Source of the DNA: UBA4717 sp045580165
Lineage (GTDB): Bacteria; Bacillota; Clostridia; Oscillospirales; CAG-272
Assembly (NCBI GenBank): GCA_045580165.1
Contig: JAZNNG010000061.1
Span: forward strand, 1-62,695
Reading direction: 5' to 3'
Length of the DNA stretch: 62,695 nt
A program made the translations under genes and the position numbers. The first letter of the stretch is position 1. Each line of letters opens with the position of its first letter. This document shows positions 16,249-25,814 of this stretch, one piece after another. The notes beneath the pieces were generated by a model. That model made no database searches, was not told the origin of the DNA, and saw nothing but the letters and a program-made list of their open reading frames with translations.

Positions 16249-18465
16249 TTATTCTGCAAAATGATATATACCGAAATTAAGTATTTCAGTGCGTCCCGAC
16301 GGCAGAGTAAGGTGTGCCGTGACCCCTTCGGGAATGTCAAATTCGTAATAAACTACGTCGCCCTTGTAATACCAGTATGAACGGATAAGACCGTTTCTCG
16401 AGTCAATTGACGCTTCTGCCGAGCCGAGCAGCTTGCTCGGATGAGGCTTGATGGCGATCTCCTTGTAGCCGGGAGCCTCCATTAACGGCTTGATACCGAC
16501 TGCAACGCCGAATATCCAATCGTAGACTGCACCGTATGCGTAATGGTTAAAAGAGTTCATCGAGTCGCTCCAGAAGCTTCCGTCCTCCTTTATGCTGTTC
16601 CAATGCTCCCACATCGTAGTTGCACCGCGGTTGACGGAGAATAGCCACGACGGATTCTTTTCCTGCAAAAGGAGAGTGTACGCGAGCTCGGCGTATCCGT
16701 TTTCGGAAAGCGCGTGGAGCAGGTGGGGAGTACCCACGAAGCCGGTGCTCATACACTCGCCGTTCTCGCAGATAAGCTCTGCAAGCTTTGCGGCGAGCGC
16801 AGGTCTTTCCCTGTCGGTGCACAGACCAAAGCGGAGAATGAGCGTGATGGCGGTTTGCGTAATACCGCGGCAGGGGTCGTTGCATTTTCCACCCGTGCGG
16901 TAAAGATGTCCCGTCATGGGAAGGATTTCCTTCGGCATTCCGTTTTCCATAAAGTAGGAACGGAATCTTTTCACAATATTCTTGTGAAGCTTTACGTACT
17001 CGCTCATATCCTTTCCGAGAGCGTTTCCCGCAAGAATGAGCTTTTCGGTGGAATTAGCAAAAAATGCGCTCGCAATAAGGTCGTGCGAGGTTGCACCGAA
17101 GAATGAATCGTCGCCGCCGTCAAGCGCGAGCCAGTCGCCGAAGTGAAGCTCGCCGAGCCACAGATATTCCTCTGGACCGTAGCCTCTTACGTAGTCGACC
17201 CACCTTTTCATAGCATCGAAATTGTCATTTAAAATATCGGGATTTCCGTAAGCGAGGTATAATTCCCACGGTATGATGCAGACGGCGTCAGACCACGCCG
17301 CAGACGGATGTGAATTCCACGTTTTCGGTACAATGATATTGACGACTCCGTTTTTCTCTTGCTCAAGCCTCATATCACGGAGCCATTTTTTGAAGAATTT
17401 TTCAACGTCAAAGTTGATAGCGCCCGTACGGCAGAATACCTGCGCGTCACCCGTCCAGCCGAGGCGCTCATCGCGCTGAGGACAGTCGGTGGGAAGGTCT
17501 AAGTAGTTGCTCTTCTGACCCCAGATTACGTTGTGATAAAGTTGATTTATTTTTTCATTTCCGGAGTGGAAGAGACCCGTGCGGCGTATGTCAGAATGAA
17601 CGACTATCGCGCAAAAGCAGCTCAGATCTACCGTGTCAAACGGGTATTCGGTGAGCCTTATGTAGCGGAAGCCCTGGAAGGTGTATATTGGCTTGAAGGT
17701 GTCGTCCTTTCCGCTTAAAATATAGATGTTTTCGTTTTTTGCGTGTCTGTAATTGTCGGTATAAAAATTGCCGTCGGCATCGAGCACCTCGGCGTGATGC
17801 ATAACTATTCTGTCGCCGTGCTTGCCCTTTATCTTCACCTCGACGTAGCCTGTCATATTCTGACCGAAGTCAATGACTGCTTCGCCCTTTGGAGTGCGGA
17901 TAAGCTTTATCGGAGCTATTCGCTCCACCTCGACGATATCCTCGCCGTCCTGAGCCTCAAGCCTTGCTTTTGGCTTTGCCGTAACCGCGGCGCCGATACG
18001 CTTTATTTTGGCGGTTTTGTCAATTGTTTCACCGTGATAAAGGGCGGTCCTTGTGACCTCCGAAGTGTAAACGTCCCAGTCGGTGTCGGTGATTATTCTA
18101 TCGCTTGTACCATCGGTAAAGGTAACGTCAAGCCATGCGATGACCGTGGGATTTACGGCTTTTCCGTCGTAATGTCTGCCTGCCCAGCCCTGGCCTGCGC
18201 CTATCTCAAGCTTATTCTTTTTTTCAAGCATTTCGGTGACGTCATAGGTCTGATACAGAACGCGGTTATCGTATGAGGTCCAACCGGGAGCTAGAATGCT
18301 TTTACCCACGCGCTTACCGTTTATATAAGCGGCGTAATTGCCGATTGCCGACACCTTGAGTTTGGCCTTTTTTACGGGCTTTTCAAAGGTGGCGTCTTTT
18401 CTGAAGGTAACTGCGGCAGGGTAGAGGTTTTCAGGGGATATTATCCATTTTGCGCTTTTCTTCAT
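16249..18465 (-). CDS. Alpha-L-rhamnosidase, glycoside hydrolase family 78
   Basis: Releases terminal L-rhamnose from plant glycans or flavonoid glycosides. The 738 residues start with a carbohydrate-binding beta domain (KVSAIGNYAAYINGKRVGKSILAPGWTSYDNR, about 35-75), followed by rhamnosidase domains. The (alpha/alpha)6 barrel carries the family block DLPTDCPQRDERLGWTGDAQVF near residues 325-345, and a C-terminal beta sandwich ends the protein. There is no signal peptide, so rhamnosides must be imported first. Its promoter is divergent from the ZIP transporter gene. Confidence 0.92.
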   Translation of the reverse strand: MKKSAKWIISPENLYPAAVTFRKDATFEKPVKKAKLKVSAIGNYAAYINGKRVGKSILAPGWTSYDNRVLYQTYDVTEMLEKKNKLEIGAGQGWAGRHYDGKAVNPTVIAWLDVTFTDGTSDRIITDTDWDVYTSEVTRTALYHGETIDKTAKIKRIGAAVTAKPKARLEAQDGEDIVEVERIAPIKLIRTPKGEAVIDFGQNMTGYVEVKIKGKHGDRIVMHHAEVLDADGNFYTDNYRHAKNENIYILSGKDDTFKPIYTFQGFRYIRLTEYPFDTVDLSCFCAIVVHSDIRRTGLFHSGNEKINQLYHNVIWGQKSNYLDLPTDCPQRDERLGWTGDAQVFCRTGAINFDVEKFFKKWLRDMRLEQEKNGVVNIIVPKTWNSHPSAAWSDAVCIIPWELYLAYGNPDILNDNFDAMKRWVDYVRGYGPEEYLWLGELHFGDWLALDGGDDSFFGATSHDLIASAFFANSTEKLILAGNALGKDMSEYVKLHKNIVKRFRSYFMENGMPKEILPMTGHLYRTGGKCNDPCRGITQTAITLILRFGLCTDRERPALAAKLAELICENGECMSTGFVGTPHLLHALSENGYAELAYTLLLQEKNPSWLFSVNRGATTMWEHWNSIKEDGSFWSDSMNSFNHYAYGAVYDWIFGVAVGIKPLMEAPGYKEIAIKPHPSKLLGSAEASIDSRNGLIRSYWYYKGDVVYYEFDIPEGVTAHLTLPSGRTEILNFGIYHFAE

Positions 18466-18510
18466 AAATTTTCTCCTTTGGTCGGAAACTTATAAAAAAC
18501 TATTGAAATC

Positions 18511-18539
18511 AATATAGCATATATGATAAAATAAATCAA
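18511..18539 (-). promoter_or_regulatory. Promoter of the rhamnosidase gene
   Basis: On the minus strand TTGATT (18534-18539) and TATATT (18511-18516) are 17 bp apart. The palindrome TATTGA-AA-TCAATA (18501-18514) overlaps the -10 box and could be an operator. Confidence 0.65.
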
Positions 18540-18620
18540 TAGATTTGTGTCGAATTCTGACTTTTTCGGTCGGATTTCTGCACAGTGGCATTTCGGCAAA
18601 ATACAGGAGGACAACAAAGT

Positions 18621-19373
18621 ATGCAGCTCGTGCTTCTGACTGCTCTCGGAGTAGGCGGTGCGACCGTCTTCGGAGCGCTCATAGGTTTTATTTTCAAAAG
18701 TGTTTCACATAAGTTTTCGGACATAATTCTGTCCTTTGCCTCGGGCATAATGCTCGCGGCGGCAGTGCTCGGACTTATTATTCCGTCGATTGAATACGGC
18801 GGCAAATACGGTGTTTTTGTAACTGTTTTCGGCATTTTTATGGGAGCCGTTGGTCTTAACCTGCTTGATAAGGTGGTGCCTCACCTTCATAAGCTTGCGG
18901 GCGTTGACATTGAGCCTCACAAAAACTCAAGCCTCGGAAAGGTGCTTTTGTTCGTCCTTGCAATCGCTATACACAATCTTCCCGAGGGAATAGCCGCAGG
19001 TGTCGGATTTGGCTCGGGTAACGATATTCAGGCTCTCGTAATTGCAGGCGGTATCGCCCTCCAGAACATTCCCGAGGGTATGGTCATAATCGGACCTATG
19101 CTTGCGGAGGGAGTAAAGCCGGGACGTGCGTTTGTGCTTGCTCTTTCGACCGGACTTATTGAGGTGCTCGGTACGTTTATAGGCTTCCTCGCGGTCACCG
19201 TATCACAGGCTATACTTCCGTTCGCTCTCGCTTTCGCGGGCGGTACTATGCTTTACGTTATAAGTGACGAAATGATTCCCGAAACACACTCGCACGGACA
19301 CGAGAGAGGCGCGACCTTTGCTCTTATGGTAGGCTTTTGCATAATGCTTCTTGCCGACCACTTCTTCGGCTGA
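18621..19373 (+). CDS. ZIP family metal transporter
   Basis: A 250-residue inner-membrane protein with about eight hydrophobic segments, probably importing zinc or other divalent metals. The ZIP signatures are clear: AIAIHNLPEGIAAGVGFG (TM4, His and Glu metal ligands) and GIALQNIPEGMVIIGPML (TM5). The ATG at 18621 is chosen because CAGGAGG precedes it. A DMT transporter gene follows 25 bp later, so the two are probably cotranscribed. Confidence 0.92.
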   Translation: MQLVLLTALGVGGATVFGALIGFIFKSVSHKFSDIILSFASGIMLAAAVLGLIIPSIEYGGKYGVFVTVFGIFMGAVGLNLLDKVVPHLHKLAGVDIEPHKNSSLGKVLLFVLAIAIHNLPEGIAAGVGFGSGNDIQALVIAGGIALQNIPEGMVIIGPMLAEGVKPGRAFVLALSTGLIEVLGTFIGFLAVTVSQAILPFALAFAGGTMLYVISDEMIPETHSHGHERGATFALMVGFCIMLLADHFFG

Positions 19374-19398
19374 TTAAAAGAGCTCTTACGGTGGCATA

Positions 19399-20271
19399 AT
19401 GAAAAAGACGGCGTTTATTTATATAATCCTTGCAGGTATCTGCTGGGGAACCTCGGGTATCTTTCTTAAAAATCTTGTTGCACTTGGCTTCACACCGATA
19501 CAGACTACAACTGTCAGGGCTGTAGTGGCGGCGGTGGGCTTTGCTCTCTATGCGCTTTTAACCGATAGAAAAAGCTTTGCGGTAAGCTTTAAGGATCTTG
19601 TTGTCTTTGCTCTCGGAGGCGCGGCGATATACGGAACGGCGGCGTTCTATTTTTCTGCAATCGAGGCGTCATCCGCATCAACCGCGGTGGTGCTTATGTA
19701 TACTGCGCCCGTTATCGTAATGATATTTTCGGTGGCGTTTCTCGGAGAAAAATTCAACTTTTCCAAGCTTGTTTCAGTCGCGCTCGTAACGGTAGGCTGT
19801 GCGCTTGTGTCGGGTATTATAGGCGGGCTTAAATTCAGCGCTTTCGGCATAATACTGGGACTTCTTGCAGGTATTGCCTACAGCTCGTACAATCTTGTGA
19901 CGAGGATACAGATGATGCGCGGTATGAGCTCCACGTCATCGACCCTTTACGGCTTTATTTTTATGGCGGTGATCTCGCTTTTTGTAACAAATCCCACAAA
20001 AGTGCTTGACGTTACCCTCAAAGCACCGCCAACGGCTTTGCCTCTGATAATCGGCATAGGAGTTGTGACCTGTGTTTTGCCGTATCTTTTTTACACACTC
20101 GCGCTTAAGTATATTCCCGCGGGTACTGCTTCGTCGCTTGCGGTCATAGAACCCGTCGCGGCGACCCTTTTCAGTGTGCTTATATTCGGAGAAAGGCTTG
20201 ACGTCACGTCGATCATCGGTATCGTGATGATACTTTCCGCCGTGCTCATACTCAGCAAAAGCAAAGAATAA
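19399..20271 (+). CDS. EamA/DMT superfamily transporter
   Basis: A 290-residue permease with ten predicted transmembrane segments arranged as two EamA repeats. The first begins IYIILAGICWGTSGIFLKNL; the second begins near residue 150 (FGIILGLLAGIAYSSYNLVTR) and ends EPVAATLFSVLIFGERLDVTSIIGIVMIL. Such carriers usually export metabolites or amino acids; the substrate cannot be read from the sequence. It is followed closely by larA (35 bp), which may place all three genes in one transcript. Confidence 0.88.
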   Translation: MKKTAFIYIILAGICWGTSGIFLKNLVALGFTPIQTTTVRAVVAAVGFALYALLTDRKSFAVSFKDLVVFALGGAAIYGTAAFYFSAIEASSASTAVVLMYTAPVIVMIFSVAFLGEKFNFSKLVSVALVTVGCALVSGIIGGLKFSAFGIILGLLAGIAYSSYNLVTRIQMMRGMSSTSSTLYGFIFMAVISLFVTNPTKVLDVTLKAPPTALPLIIGIGVVTCVLPYLFYTLALKYIPAGTASSLAVIEPVAATLFSVLIFGERLDVTSIIGIVMILSAVLILSKSKE

Positions 20272-20306
20272 ATTTGAAAACAAAGACAAGATTGGGAGAA
20301 AACAAT

Positions 20307-21584
20307 ATGACAGAGATAGTATTTCCGTACGGAAAAGGAAGGCTTACGCATACTTTTGACGAAGCGGAGCTTGTAGGGGTCCTTACCTCGTCAATAGAGG
20401 AATACAAGACAGACAAAACGGGAGAGGAGCTGGTGCGCGAAGCGCTTGCAAGCCCCACCGATTCAGAGCCTCTTTCAGAGCTTGCAAAGGGCAAAAACAA
20501 GGTTGTTATTATTGCAAGTGACCACACAAGACCCGTGCCGAGCAAGGTCATAATTCCACCTATGCTCGAGGAGATAAGACGCGGAAATCCCGACGCCGAT
20601 ATCACTATCCTTATAGCTACGGGATGCCACCGAGGCACCACTCGTGACGAGCTTGTAAACAAGTTCGGAGAGGATATCGTAGCAAAGGAAAAAATATATA
20701 TCCACGATTGCCTTGACAATAATATGCTCGTTAATATCGGAACCCTTCCGTCGGGCGGAAAATGCGAGATAAATAAGCTCGCGTATGAAGCTGATCTGCT
20801 TGTTTCCGAGGGCTTTATCGAGCCTCACTTTTTCGCAGGATTTTCGGGTGGAAGAAAGAGCGTTTTGCCCGGAGTTGCGGGCAGAACGACTGTGCTTGCC
20901 AACCATTGCTCGGCGTTTATTGCGAGCCCCTATTCGCGCGCCGGAGTTCTTGATAATAACCCCATTCACAGAGATATGGTGTGGGCGGCGAGACAGGCAA
21001 AGCTTGCGTTCATCGTGAACGTAGTTCTGAACGCAGAAAAAGAGGTCATATTTGCAACTGCGGGCGAGCTTGAGGCGGCGCACAAAAAGGGAACGGACTT
21101 TCTCTCGGGACTTTGCGCGGTAAAGGCTAAGGAATGTGACATCGCAATTACTACAAACGGCGGCTATCCGCTTGACCAGAACATATATCAGGCGGTGAAG
21201 GGAATGACCGCCGCGGAAGCGACCGTAAAGCAGGGCGGTGTTATCATAATGCTTGCCGCGTCGGTGGACGGAACGGGAGGAGAGGACCTATACCATCACC
21301 TTGCCGACGAGCCCGATATCACCAAGACGATGGAAATATTTATGAAACGCGACGGAGAGCATACAGACCCCGACCAGTGGGAGTCGCAGATACTTTTGCG
21401 TATCCTTATGCACGCAAGAGTAATATACGTTTCCGAGCTTGACGACAAGCTTATAACAGATATGCACATGATCCCTGCGCATTCAATAGACGAGGCGCTT
21501 GAAAAGGCTAAGGAGATAGTCGGAAAGCGTGACCCGAAAATAGTTGCAATTCCCGACGGAATCGCCGTAATGATAAGGAAATAA
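20307..21584 (+). CDS. larA: Nickel-dependent lactate racemase-type enzyme LarA
   Basis: Interconverts D- and L-lactate, or racemises or epimerises another 2-hydroxy acid, with the nickel-pincer (NPN) cofactor. All four key residues known from the Lactobacillus enzyme are at exactly the same numbers: H108 (ATGCHRG), H174 (IEPHFFAG), K184 (GGRK, which carries the cofactor) and H200 (ANH). SDHTRPVPSK is also typical. The ATG at 20307 follows GGGAG and gives 425 residues, the usual length. The cofactor genes larB, larC and larE are not in this window. LarA homologues often act on substrates other than lactate. Confidence 0.9.
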   Translation: MTEIVFPYGKGRLTHTFDEAELVGVLTSSIEEYKTDKTGEELVREALASPTDSEPLSELAKGKNKVVIIASDHTRPVPSKVIIPPMLEEIRRGNPDADITILIATGCHRGTTRDELVNKFGEDIVAKEKIYIHDCLDNNMLVNIGTLPSGGKCEINKLAYEADLLVSEGFIEPHFFAGFSGGRKSVLPGVAGRTTVLANHCSAFIASPYSRAGVLDNNPIHRDMVWAARQAKLAFIVNVVLNAEKEVIFATAGELEAAHKKGTDFLSGLCAVKAKECDIAITTNGGYPLDQNIYQAVKGMTAAEATVKQGGVIIMLAASVDGTGGEDLYHHLADEPDITKTMEIFMKRDGEHTDPDQWESQILLRILMHARVIYVSELDDKLITDMHMIPAHSIDEALEKAKEIVGKRDPKIVAIPDGIAVMIRK

Positions 21585-21621
21585 AAGAAAAAAGAGCATC
21601 GTCAGATGCTCTTTTTTCTTT
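21584..21621. terminator. Bidirectional terminator
   Basis: AAAGAAAAAAGAGCATC pairs perfectly with GATGCTCTTTTTTCTTT around gtca, between convergent genes. Confidence 0.95.
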
Positions 21622-21631
21622 GCGATTATAT

Positions 21632-22486
21632 TTACGCGGGGATGCGGAAAAGATTGAAGTTTTCGGGCGTGTAAACGTCGTTTAAGTAGTTTTCGACTCT
21701 TGCGTCCACCGAGGCGTTGTTCATACCGACAACAATACCGTCGTAGCCGTCGGGCTTCTGTACCGAAACCTTGAAGGTAAAGGTAACGCTGTCATTGTCA
21801 AAATCTCCGATGAAATTTCCGGACTGTCTCATATAAACGTCTGCGTCGGCGCCGTTATAGCTTACGGTGTATTTTGATATCATAGGATCGGAGTGATCGG
21901 CTTCATCCTTGAATTTTTTGATGTCGTAGTAGTCGCTTACGGTGTAGTCAACGCGGAAACCGTTATACACGGCTTCGATGTCGTTTACGGTAGCAACAAA
22001 GGTTACGTTATGCCATTTGTAGCCATCTCGTGCGACACGCTCCTCGCCGTCCGAAACGACAACGTCATAGTTGGTTATTTCTAAAGTGCCCTTTATTGTC
22101 TTTGTATCGTCCGTAGTCACAGTCGTGTACTCGTATATCTTGCCGACCTCCATATCGGCATTGATGCCGTATTTGACAAAGTCAGGAGTAAGCGGCTCGC
22201 CTGCTGTTTCGGAGCATACGGTACATGCGGCGGCAGACTGATAGTTTGCCTCTGTGAGAGTGTGGCCGAGCGCTTCGCCCTCGGTTTCGCCGCACACGGT
22301 GCAGGTCTTGGGGGTTGTGCAATCGGCATCCTTGAAGCTGTGACCGAGTGCCTCGCCCTGTGTTTCGCCGCACACGGTGCAGGTCGCGGGAGTTACACAG
22401 TCTGCGGGTGTCCATACGTGCTCGTGTCCGCAGCCCGTGAGGATAACGATGAGCGTGAGTAAGGTCAGAATAATTTTTGCTTTCAT
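21632..22486 (-). CDS. Lipoprotein with repeated CxxC (zinc-knuckle-like) modules
   Basis: A 284-residue secreted lipoprotein. A signal peptide ends in the lipobox LTGC at residues 17-20. Residues 20-105 hold three near-repeats of about 27 residues with the pattern H.w..ad C..p.tCtvCGet.GealGH; the third has drifted (CTVCSETAG). Such Cys/His repeats are common in clostridial surface proteins and may bind zinc. Residues 105-284 form a beta-rich domain without a recognised family. It is transcribed alone, towards the larA terminator. Confidence 0.75.
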   Translation of the reverse strand: MKAKIILTLLTLIVILTGCGHEHVWTPADCVTPATCTVCGETQGEALGHSFKDADCTTPKTCTVCGETEGEALGHTLTEANYQSAAACTVCSETAGEPLTPDFVKYGINADMEVGKIYEYTTVTTDDTKTIKGTLEITNYDVVVSDGEERVARDGYKWHNVTFVATVNDIEAVYNGFRVDYTVSDYYDIKKFKDEADHSDPMISKYTVSYNGADADVYMRQSGNFIGDFDNDSVTFTFKVSVQKPDGYDGIVVGMNNASVDARVENYLNDVYTPENFNLFRIPA

Positions 22487-22624
22487 AGTTGAGTTTCCTC
22501 CGTTTTGTACGTCGCATTTTCAGACAAAAAACGCGAGGTCCAGATGATTATTTATATTCTAACCCTGTTCGTAAAAAAAGTCAAGGATAATTCTGACAGT
22601 CGTACAGTAGTTCGCCCTGTGATG

Positions 22625-22653
22625 TTGACAATACTAATTTTATGTGTTATTAT
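22625..22653 (+). promoter_or_regulatory. Promoter of the polysaccharide cluster
   Basis: TTGACA at 22625-22630 and TATTAT at 22648-22653 are 17 bp apart. The roughly 100-nt leader contains ATGCCT...AGGCAT (about 22678-22712) enclosing GC-rich CGCCGCGCGCGCG, followed by TTTT. It could attenuate or pause transcription, but the U-run is short. Confidence 0.65.
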
Positions 22654-22753
22654 ATTGTATATTATTATGGGATAGTTATGCCTTTTCGCCGCGCGCGCGT
22701 GCGAGGCATTTTGCATAGATAGAAAATTACGTAAAGGATAGGGTAAGCTCAAT

Positions 22754-23956
22754 ATGAAAATAGCATTTTCTCCTCCGGACATTTCGGAGCTCGAGGTAAA
22801 AGAGGTTTCCGATGCGCTTCGCTCGGGTTGGATAACCACGGGACCGCGTACCAAGAAGCTTGAAGCTGATATAGCAGAGTACGTCGGTACGGCAAAATGC
22901 GTTTGCCTTAATTCGCAGACTGCCTGTGCTGAGATGGCACTCAGAGTTTTGGGTGTCGGAGAGGGAGATGAGGTCATAACCTCAGCTTATACCTACACGG
23001 CGTCCGCGTCGGTTGTGTGCCATACGGGTGCTAAGCTTGTTTTGGTGGATACCGCACCCGACAGCTTCGAGATGGATTATGATAAGCTCGAAGCGGCGAT
23101 AAACGAAAAGACCAAGGCTATAATCCCCGTTGATATCGGCGGCGTTCCCTGTGACTATGACAGGATTTTTGAGATAGTCGAAAGAAAAAGAAACGTATTT
23201 AAGCCAAATAGCGATATTCAACGTGCGCTCGGCAGGGTAGCCGTTATGGCGGATACGGCGCATTCGTTCGGTGCTGCGTACCGCGGAAGAATGATAGGTA
23301 ACGTTGCAGACTTTTCCTCGTTCTCGTTCCACGCGGTCAAGAATCTTACGACCGCAGAGGGCGGCGCACTTACCTGGAGAACGATCGACGGAATTGACAA
23401 CGATGAAATATACCGTCAGCTCCAGCTCCTCTCGCTTCACGGTCAGTCCAAGGACGCGCTTGCAAAAACCAAGCTCGGTGCGTGGGAATACGATATCGTC
23501 GGTCCGTGGTATAAATGCAATATGACCGATATAATGGCGGCGATGGGACTTGCGCAGATGCATAGATACCCGGGAATGCTTGCAAGACGTAAGGAGCTTA
23601 TTGCTCGCTATGACTCGGCGCTCAAGCCGCTCGGTGTTCAGGTGCTTGACCATTACAACGACGTTCACACGTCATCGGGACATCTTTACTTGACGCGCAT
23701 TCCCGAAATAAGCGCTGAGCAGAGAAATGAGATAATCATAAAAATGGCAGAGAGAGAGATTTCGTGCAATGTTCACTACAAGCCTCTCCCGATGCACACC
23801 GCGTATAAGAACCTCGGCTTTGACATAAAGGATTATCCGAATGCGTATAATCTTTTTGCAAACGAGATATCCCTTCCGCTTCATACCTGTCTTACCGACG
23901 AGGAAGCGAAGTACGTGATTGACAATTACGTTGAGATAGTGAAGGAATACGTTTAA
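22754..23956 (+). CDS. DegT/DnrJ/EryC1/StrS family sugar aminotransferase
   Basis: A PLP enzyme of 400 residues that transfers an amino group to a keto sugar nucleotide. Family landmarks: PPDISELEVKEVSDALRSGWITTGPRTKKLE at the start, TYTASASVVCHTGAKLVLVDTAPDSFEMD near 75-105, DTAHSFGAAYRGR near 165-178, and the PLP lysine in FSFHAVKNLTTAEGG near residue 198. It is the first gene of the cluster and is followed 19 bp later by the initiating sugar transferase, an arrangement seen where an amino-deoxy sugar is the first residue of the repeat unit. Confidence 0.9.
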   Translation: MKIAFSPPDISELEVKEVSDALRSGWITTGPRTKKLEADIAEYVGTAKCVCLNSQTACAEMALRVLGVGEGDEVITSAYTYTASASVVCHTGAKLVLVDTAPDSFEMDYDKLEAAINEKTKAIIPVDIGGVPCDYDRIFEIVERKRNVFKPNSDIQRALGRVAVMADTAHSFGAAYRGRMIGNVADFSSFSFHAVKNLTTAEGGALTWRTIDGIDNDEIYRQLQLLSLHGQSKDALAKTKLGAWEYDIVGPWYKCNMTDIMAAMGLAQMHRYPGMLARRKELIARYDSALKPLGVQVLDHYNDVHTSSGHLYLTRIPEISAEQRNEIIIKMAEREISCNVHYKPLPMHTAYKNLGFDIKDYPNAYNLFANEISLPLHTCLTDEEAKYVIDNYVEIVKEYV

Positions 23957-23975
23957 GCCCGACGGAGAAAGAGAT

Positions 23976-24629
23976 ATGTATAAAAAGTTTTTCAAAAGAT
24001 TTATTGATATTGTGCTGAGTCTGATAGGACTTCCGCTTTTTGCGCTGGTATTTATAGTTGCAGCCCCCTTGATTTGGCTTACCGATAAAGGTCCTGTCTT
24101 CTACAATGCCGAAAGACTCGGCAAGGACGGTAAGGTTTTCAAGATGTATAAGTTCCGTTCCATGAAGGTCAATTCCCCGAATTTGCTCAATGCAGACGGG
24201 TCTACATATAACGGCGACAATGATCCCCGTGTGACGAAAATCGGAAGAATACTCAGAAAGACCAGCCTTGACGAAGCACCTCAGCTTCTCAACGTGCTCA
24301 AGGGCGATATGAGCGTTATCGGTCCCCGTGCACATCTTACCACAAACTACAAGGGCTATGACGCGCTTGACGAAAAGCGCAAGCGCAGAATATCCGTAAG
24401 GCCCGGTATAACGGGTTACAGCCAGGCGTACTTCCGCAACTCTATAACCTCTGAGCAGAAAATTGAAAACGACGTATATTACGTCAATAACATTTCGTTC
24501 CTTTTTGACCTCAAGATATTTTTCAGAACTGCGTATTCGGTGCTTGCCCGTAAGAACGTGTACGTAAATCAGGAAAAGCCGGTTGAACCCGTTAAGGCAG
24601 AGGAGAAGACCGAGGTCATTGACAAATGA
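23976..24629 (+). CDS. Bacterial sugar transferase (initiating phosphoglycosyl transferase)
   Basis: Transfers a sugar phosphate to undecaprenyl phosphate at the inner face of the membrane, starting the repeat unit. It has 217 residues, the short PglC/EpsL form with one re-entrant membrane segment (about 10-32). Signature blocks: GPVFYNAERLGKDGKVFKMYKFRSM near 38-62, RKTSLDEAPQLLNVLKGDMSVIGPRA near 95-120 and RPGITGYSQAYFRNS near 148. Its last codons overlap the next gene by 4 nt (ATGA). Confidence 0.93.
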   Translation: MYKKFFKRFIDIVLSLIGLPLFALVFIVAAPLIWLTDKGPVFYNAERLGKDGKVFKMYKFRSMKVNSPNLLNADGSTYNGDNDPRVTKIGRILRKTSLDEAPQLLNVLKGDMSVIGPRAHLTTNYKGYDALDEKRKRRISVRPGITGYSQAYFRNSITSEQKIENDVYYVNNISFLFDLKIFFRTAYSVLARKNVYVNQEKPVEPVKAEEKTEVIDK

Positions 24630-25813
24630 AAAGAATACTCATAATAGGTGCGTCCGTGCTTCAGCTTCCTGCAATAAAGAAAGCAAAGGATGCGGGACAC
24701 TACGTAGGAGTTGTGGATTATAACCCCGAGGCTATAGGTGTTCCTCTGGCAGATGAATTTTTCTGTGTTAGCACTATTGACATAGACGGTGTGGTAGAGG
24801 TTGCCGAAAAGTTCAAGCCCGACGGAATAATGACACTTGCAACAGATATGCCGATGCGTTCGATAGCCGCGGCGTGCGAGAAACTCGGACTTTGTGGAAT
24901 AGACAGAGAGACCGCACTTAAATCCACCGATAAAGGCGAGATGATAAAGGCGTTTGAGGAGCACGGCGTAGAACACCCGTGGTACTATATCCTATCAAAG
25001 CCCGATGAGCTTGATGCGGTTGTCGATAAAATTACGTTCCCGTGCATAAGCAAGCCTACCGATAATTCGGGAAGCCGCGGAGTAATGCTTATAAACAATA
25101 TTGACGAGCTTAAAGAAGCGGTTAGCTACAGCTCGTCACAGGGAAGAGCGGGCGGAGTAATAATCGAGGAGTACCTGCAGGGAAGTGAAGTCAGTGTTGA
25201 AATAATGGTAACTGACGGTAATGTGCACGTGCTTCAGGTTACGGACAAGCTCACAACAGGTGCGCCGCACTTTGTTGAAATGGGACATAGCCAGCCGTCG
25301 GCACTTCCGACGAAAGATGTTGATGCAATCAAAGACGTAGCTACAAGAGCTGTCCTTGCAGTGGGTATTAAAAACGGCCCCGCACACGTAGAAATAATGC
25401 TGACGAAGAATGGTCCGAGAATGATAGAGCTCGGAGCGAGAATGGGCGGCGACTGTATAACTACTCATCTTGTGCCGCTGTCAACCGGAATAGATATGGT
25501 GATGGCGACAATGGATACTGCGTGCGGACAGAAGCCTGATGTTGAGGCTAAATTCAACAAGGGAAGCGCAATAAGATACTTCGAAGTGCCGTGCGGAACG
25601 ATTACCGGAATCACGGGAGTTGAAGAAGCGAAAAAAATTCCCGGAGTTAAGGAAATAACGTTTGTGAAGAACGTTGGAGACACGGCGGGAGAAATCGGAA
25701 GCAGCACGGACCGTGTCGGATTTGTAATAGCGCAGGCGGACACGGCAGAGGATGCCGTGGCGGTGTGCGAAAAAGCGATTGAAAGTATAAAAATAGAAAT
25801 TGCGAGGGTATGA
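24626..25813 (+). CDS. ATP-grasp ligase, first of a tandem pair
   Basis: A 395-residue ATP-grasp enzyme of the carbamoyl-phosphate synthase/PurD-like group that should form an amide or peptide-like bond. The N-terminal Rossmann-like part starts MKRILIIGASVLQLPAIKKAKDAGHYVGVVDYNP. The grasp domain shows FPCISKPTDNSGSRGV (near 135-150), VIIEEYLQGSEVSVEI and the metal-binding block MIELGARMGGD near 270. It overlaps the sugar transferase gene by 4 nt. The context suggests that it attaches an amino acid or carboxylate to an amino sugar of the glycan. Confidence 0.85.
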   Translation: MKRILIIGASVLQLPAIKKAKDAGHYVGVVDYNPEAIGVPLADEFFCVSTIDIDGVVEVAEKFKPDGIMTLATDMPMRSIAAACEKLGLCGIDRETALKSTDKGEMIKAFEEHGVEHPWYYILSKPDELDAVVDKITFPCISKPTDNSGSRGVMLINNIDELKEAVSYSSSQGRAGGVIIEEYLQGSEVSVEIMVTDGNVHVLQVTDKLTTGAPHFVEMGHSQPSALPTKDVDAIKDVATRAVLAVGIKNGPAHVEIMLTKNGPRMIELGARMGGDCITTHLVPLSTGIDMVMATMDTACGQKPDVEAKFNKGSAIRYFEVPCGTITGITGVEEAKKIPGVKEITFVKNVGDTAGEIGSSTDRVGFVIAQADTAEDAVAVCEKAIESIKIEIARV

Positions 25814-25814
25814 T

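Noticed and set aside
22678..22712. A strong attenuator in the polysaccharide-cluster leader
   Set aside because: The hairpin is GC-rich but the T-run is only four bases and interrupted, so I mention it only under the promoter.
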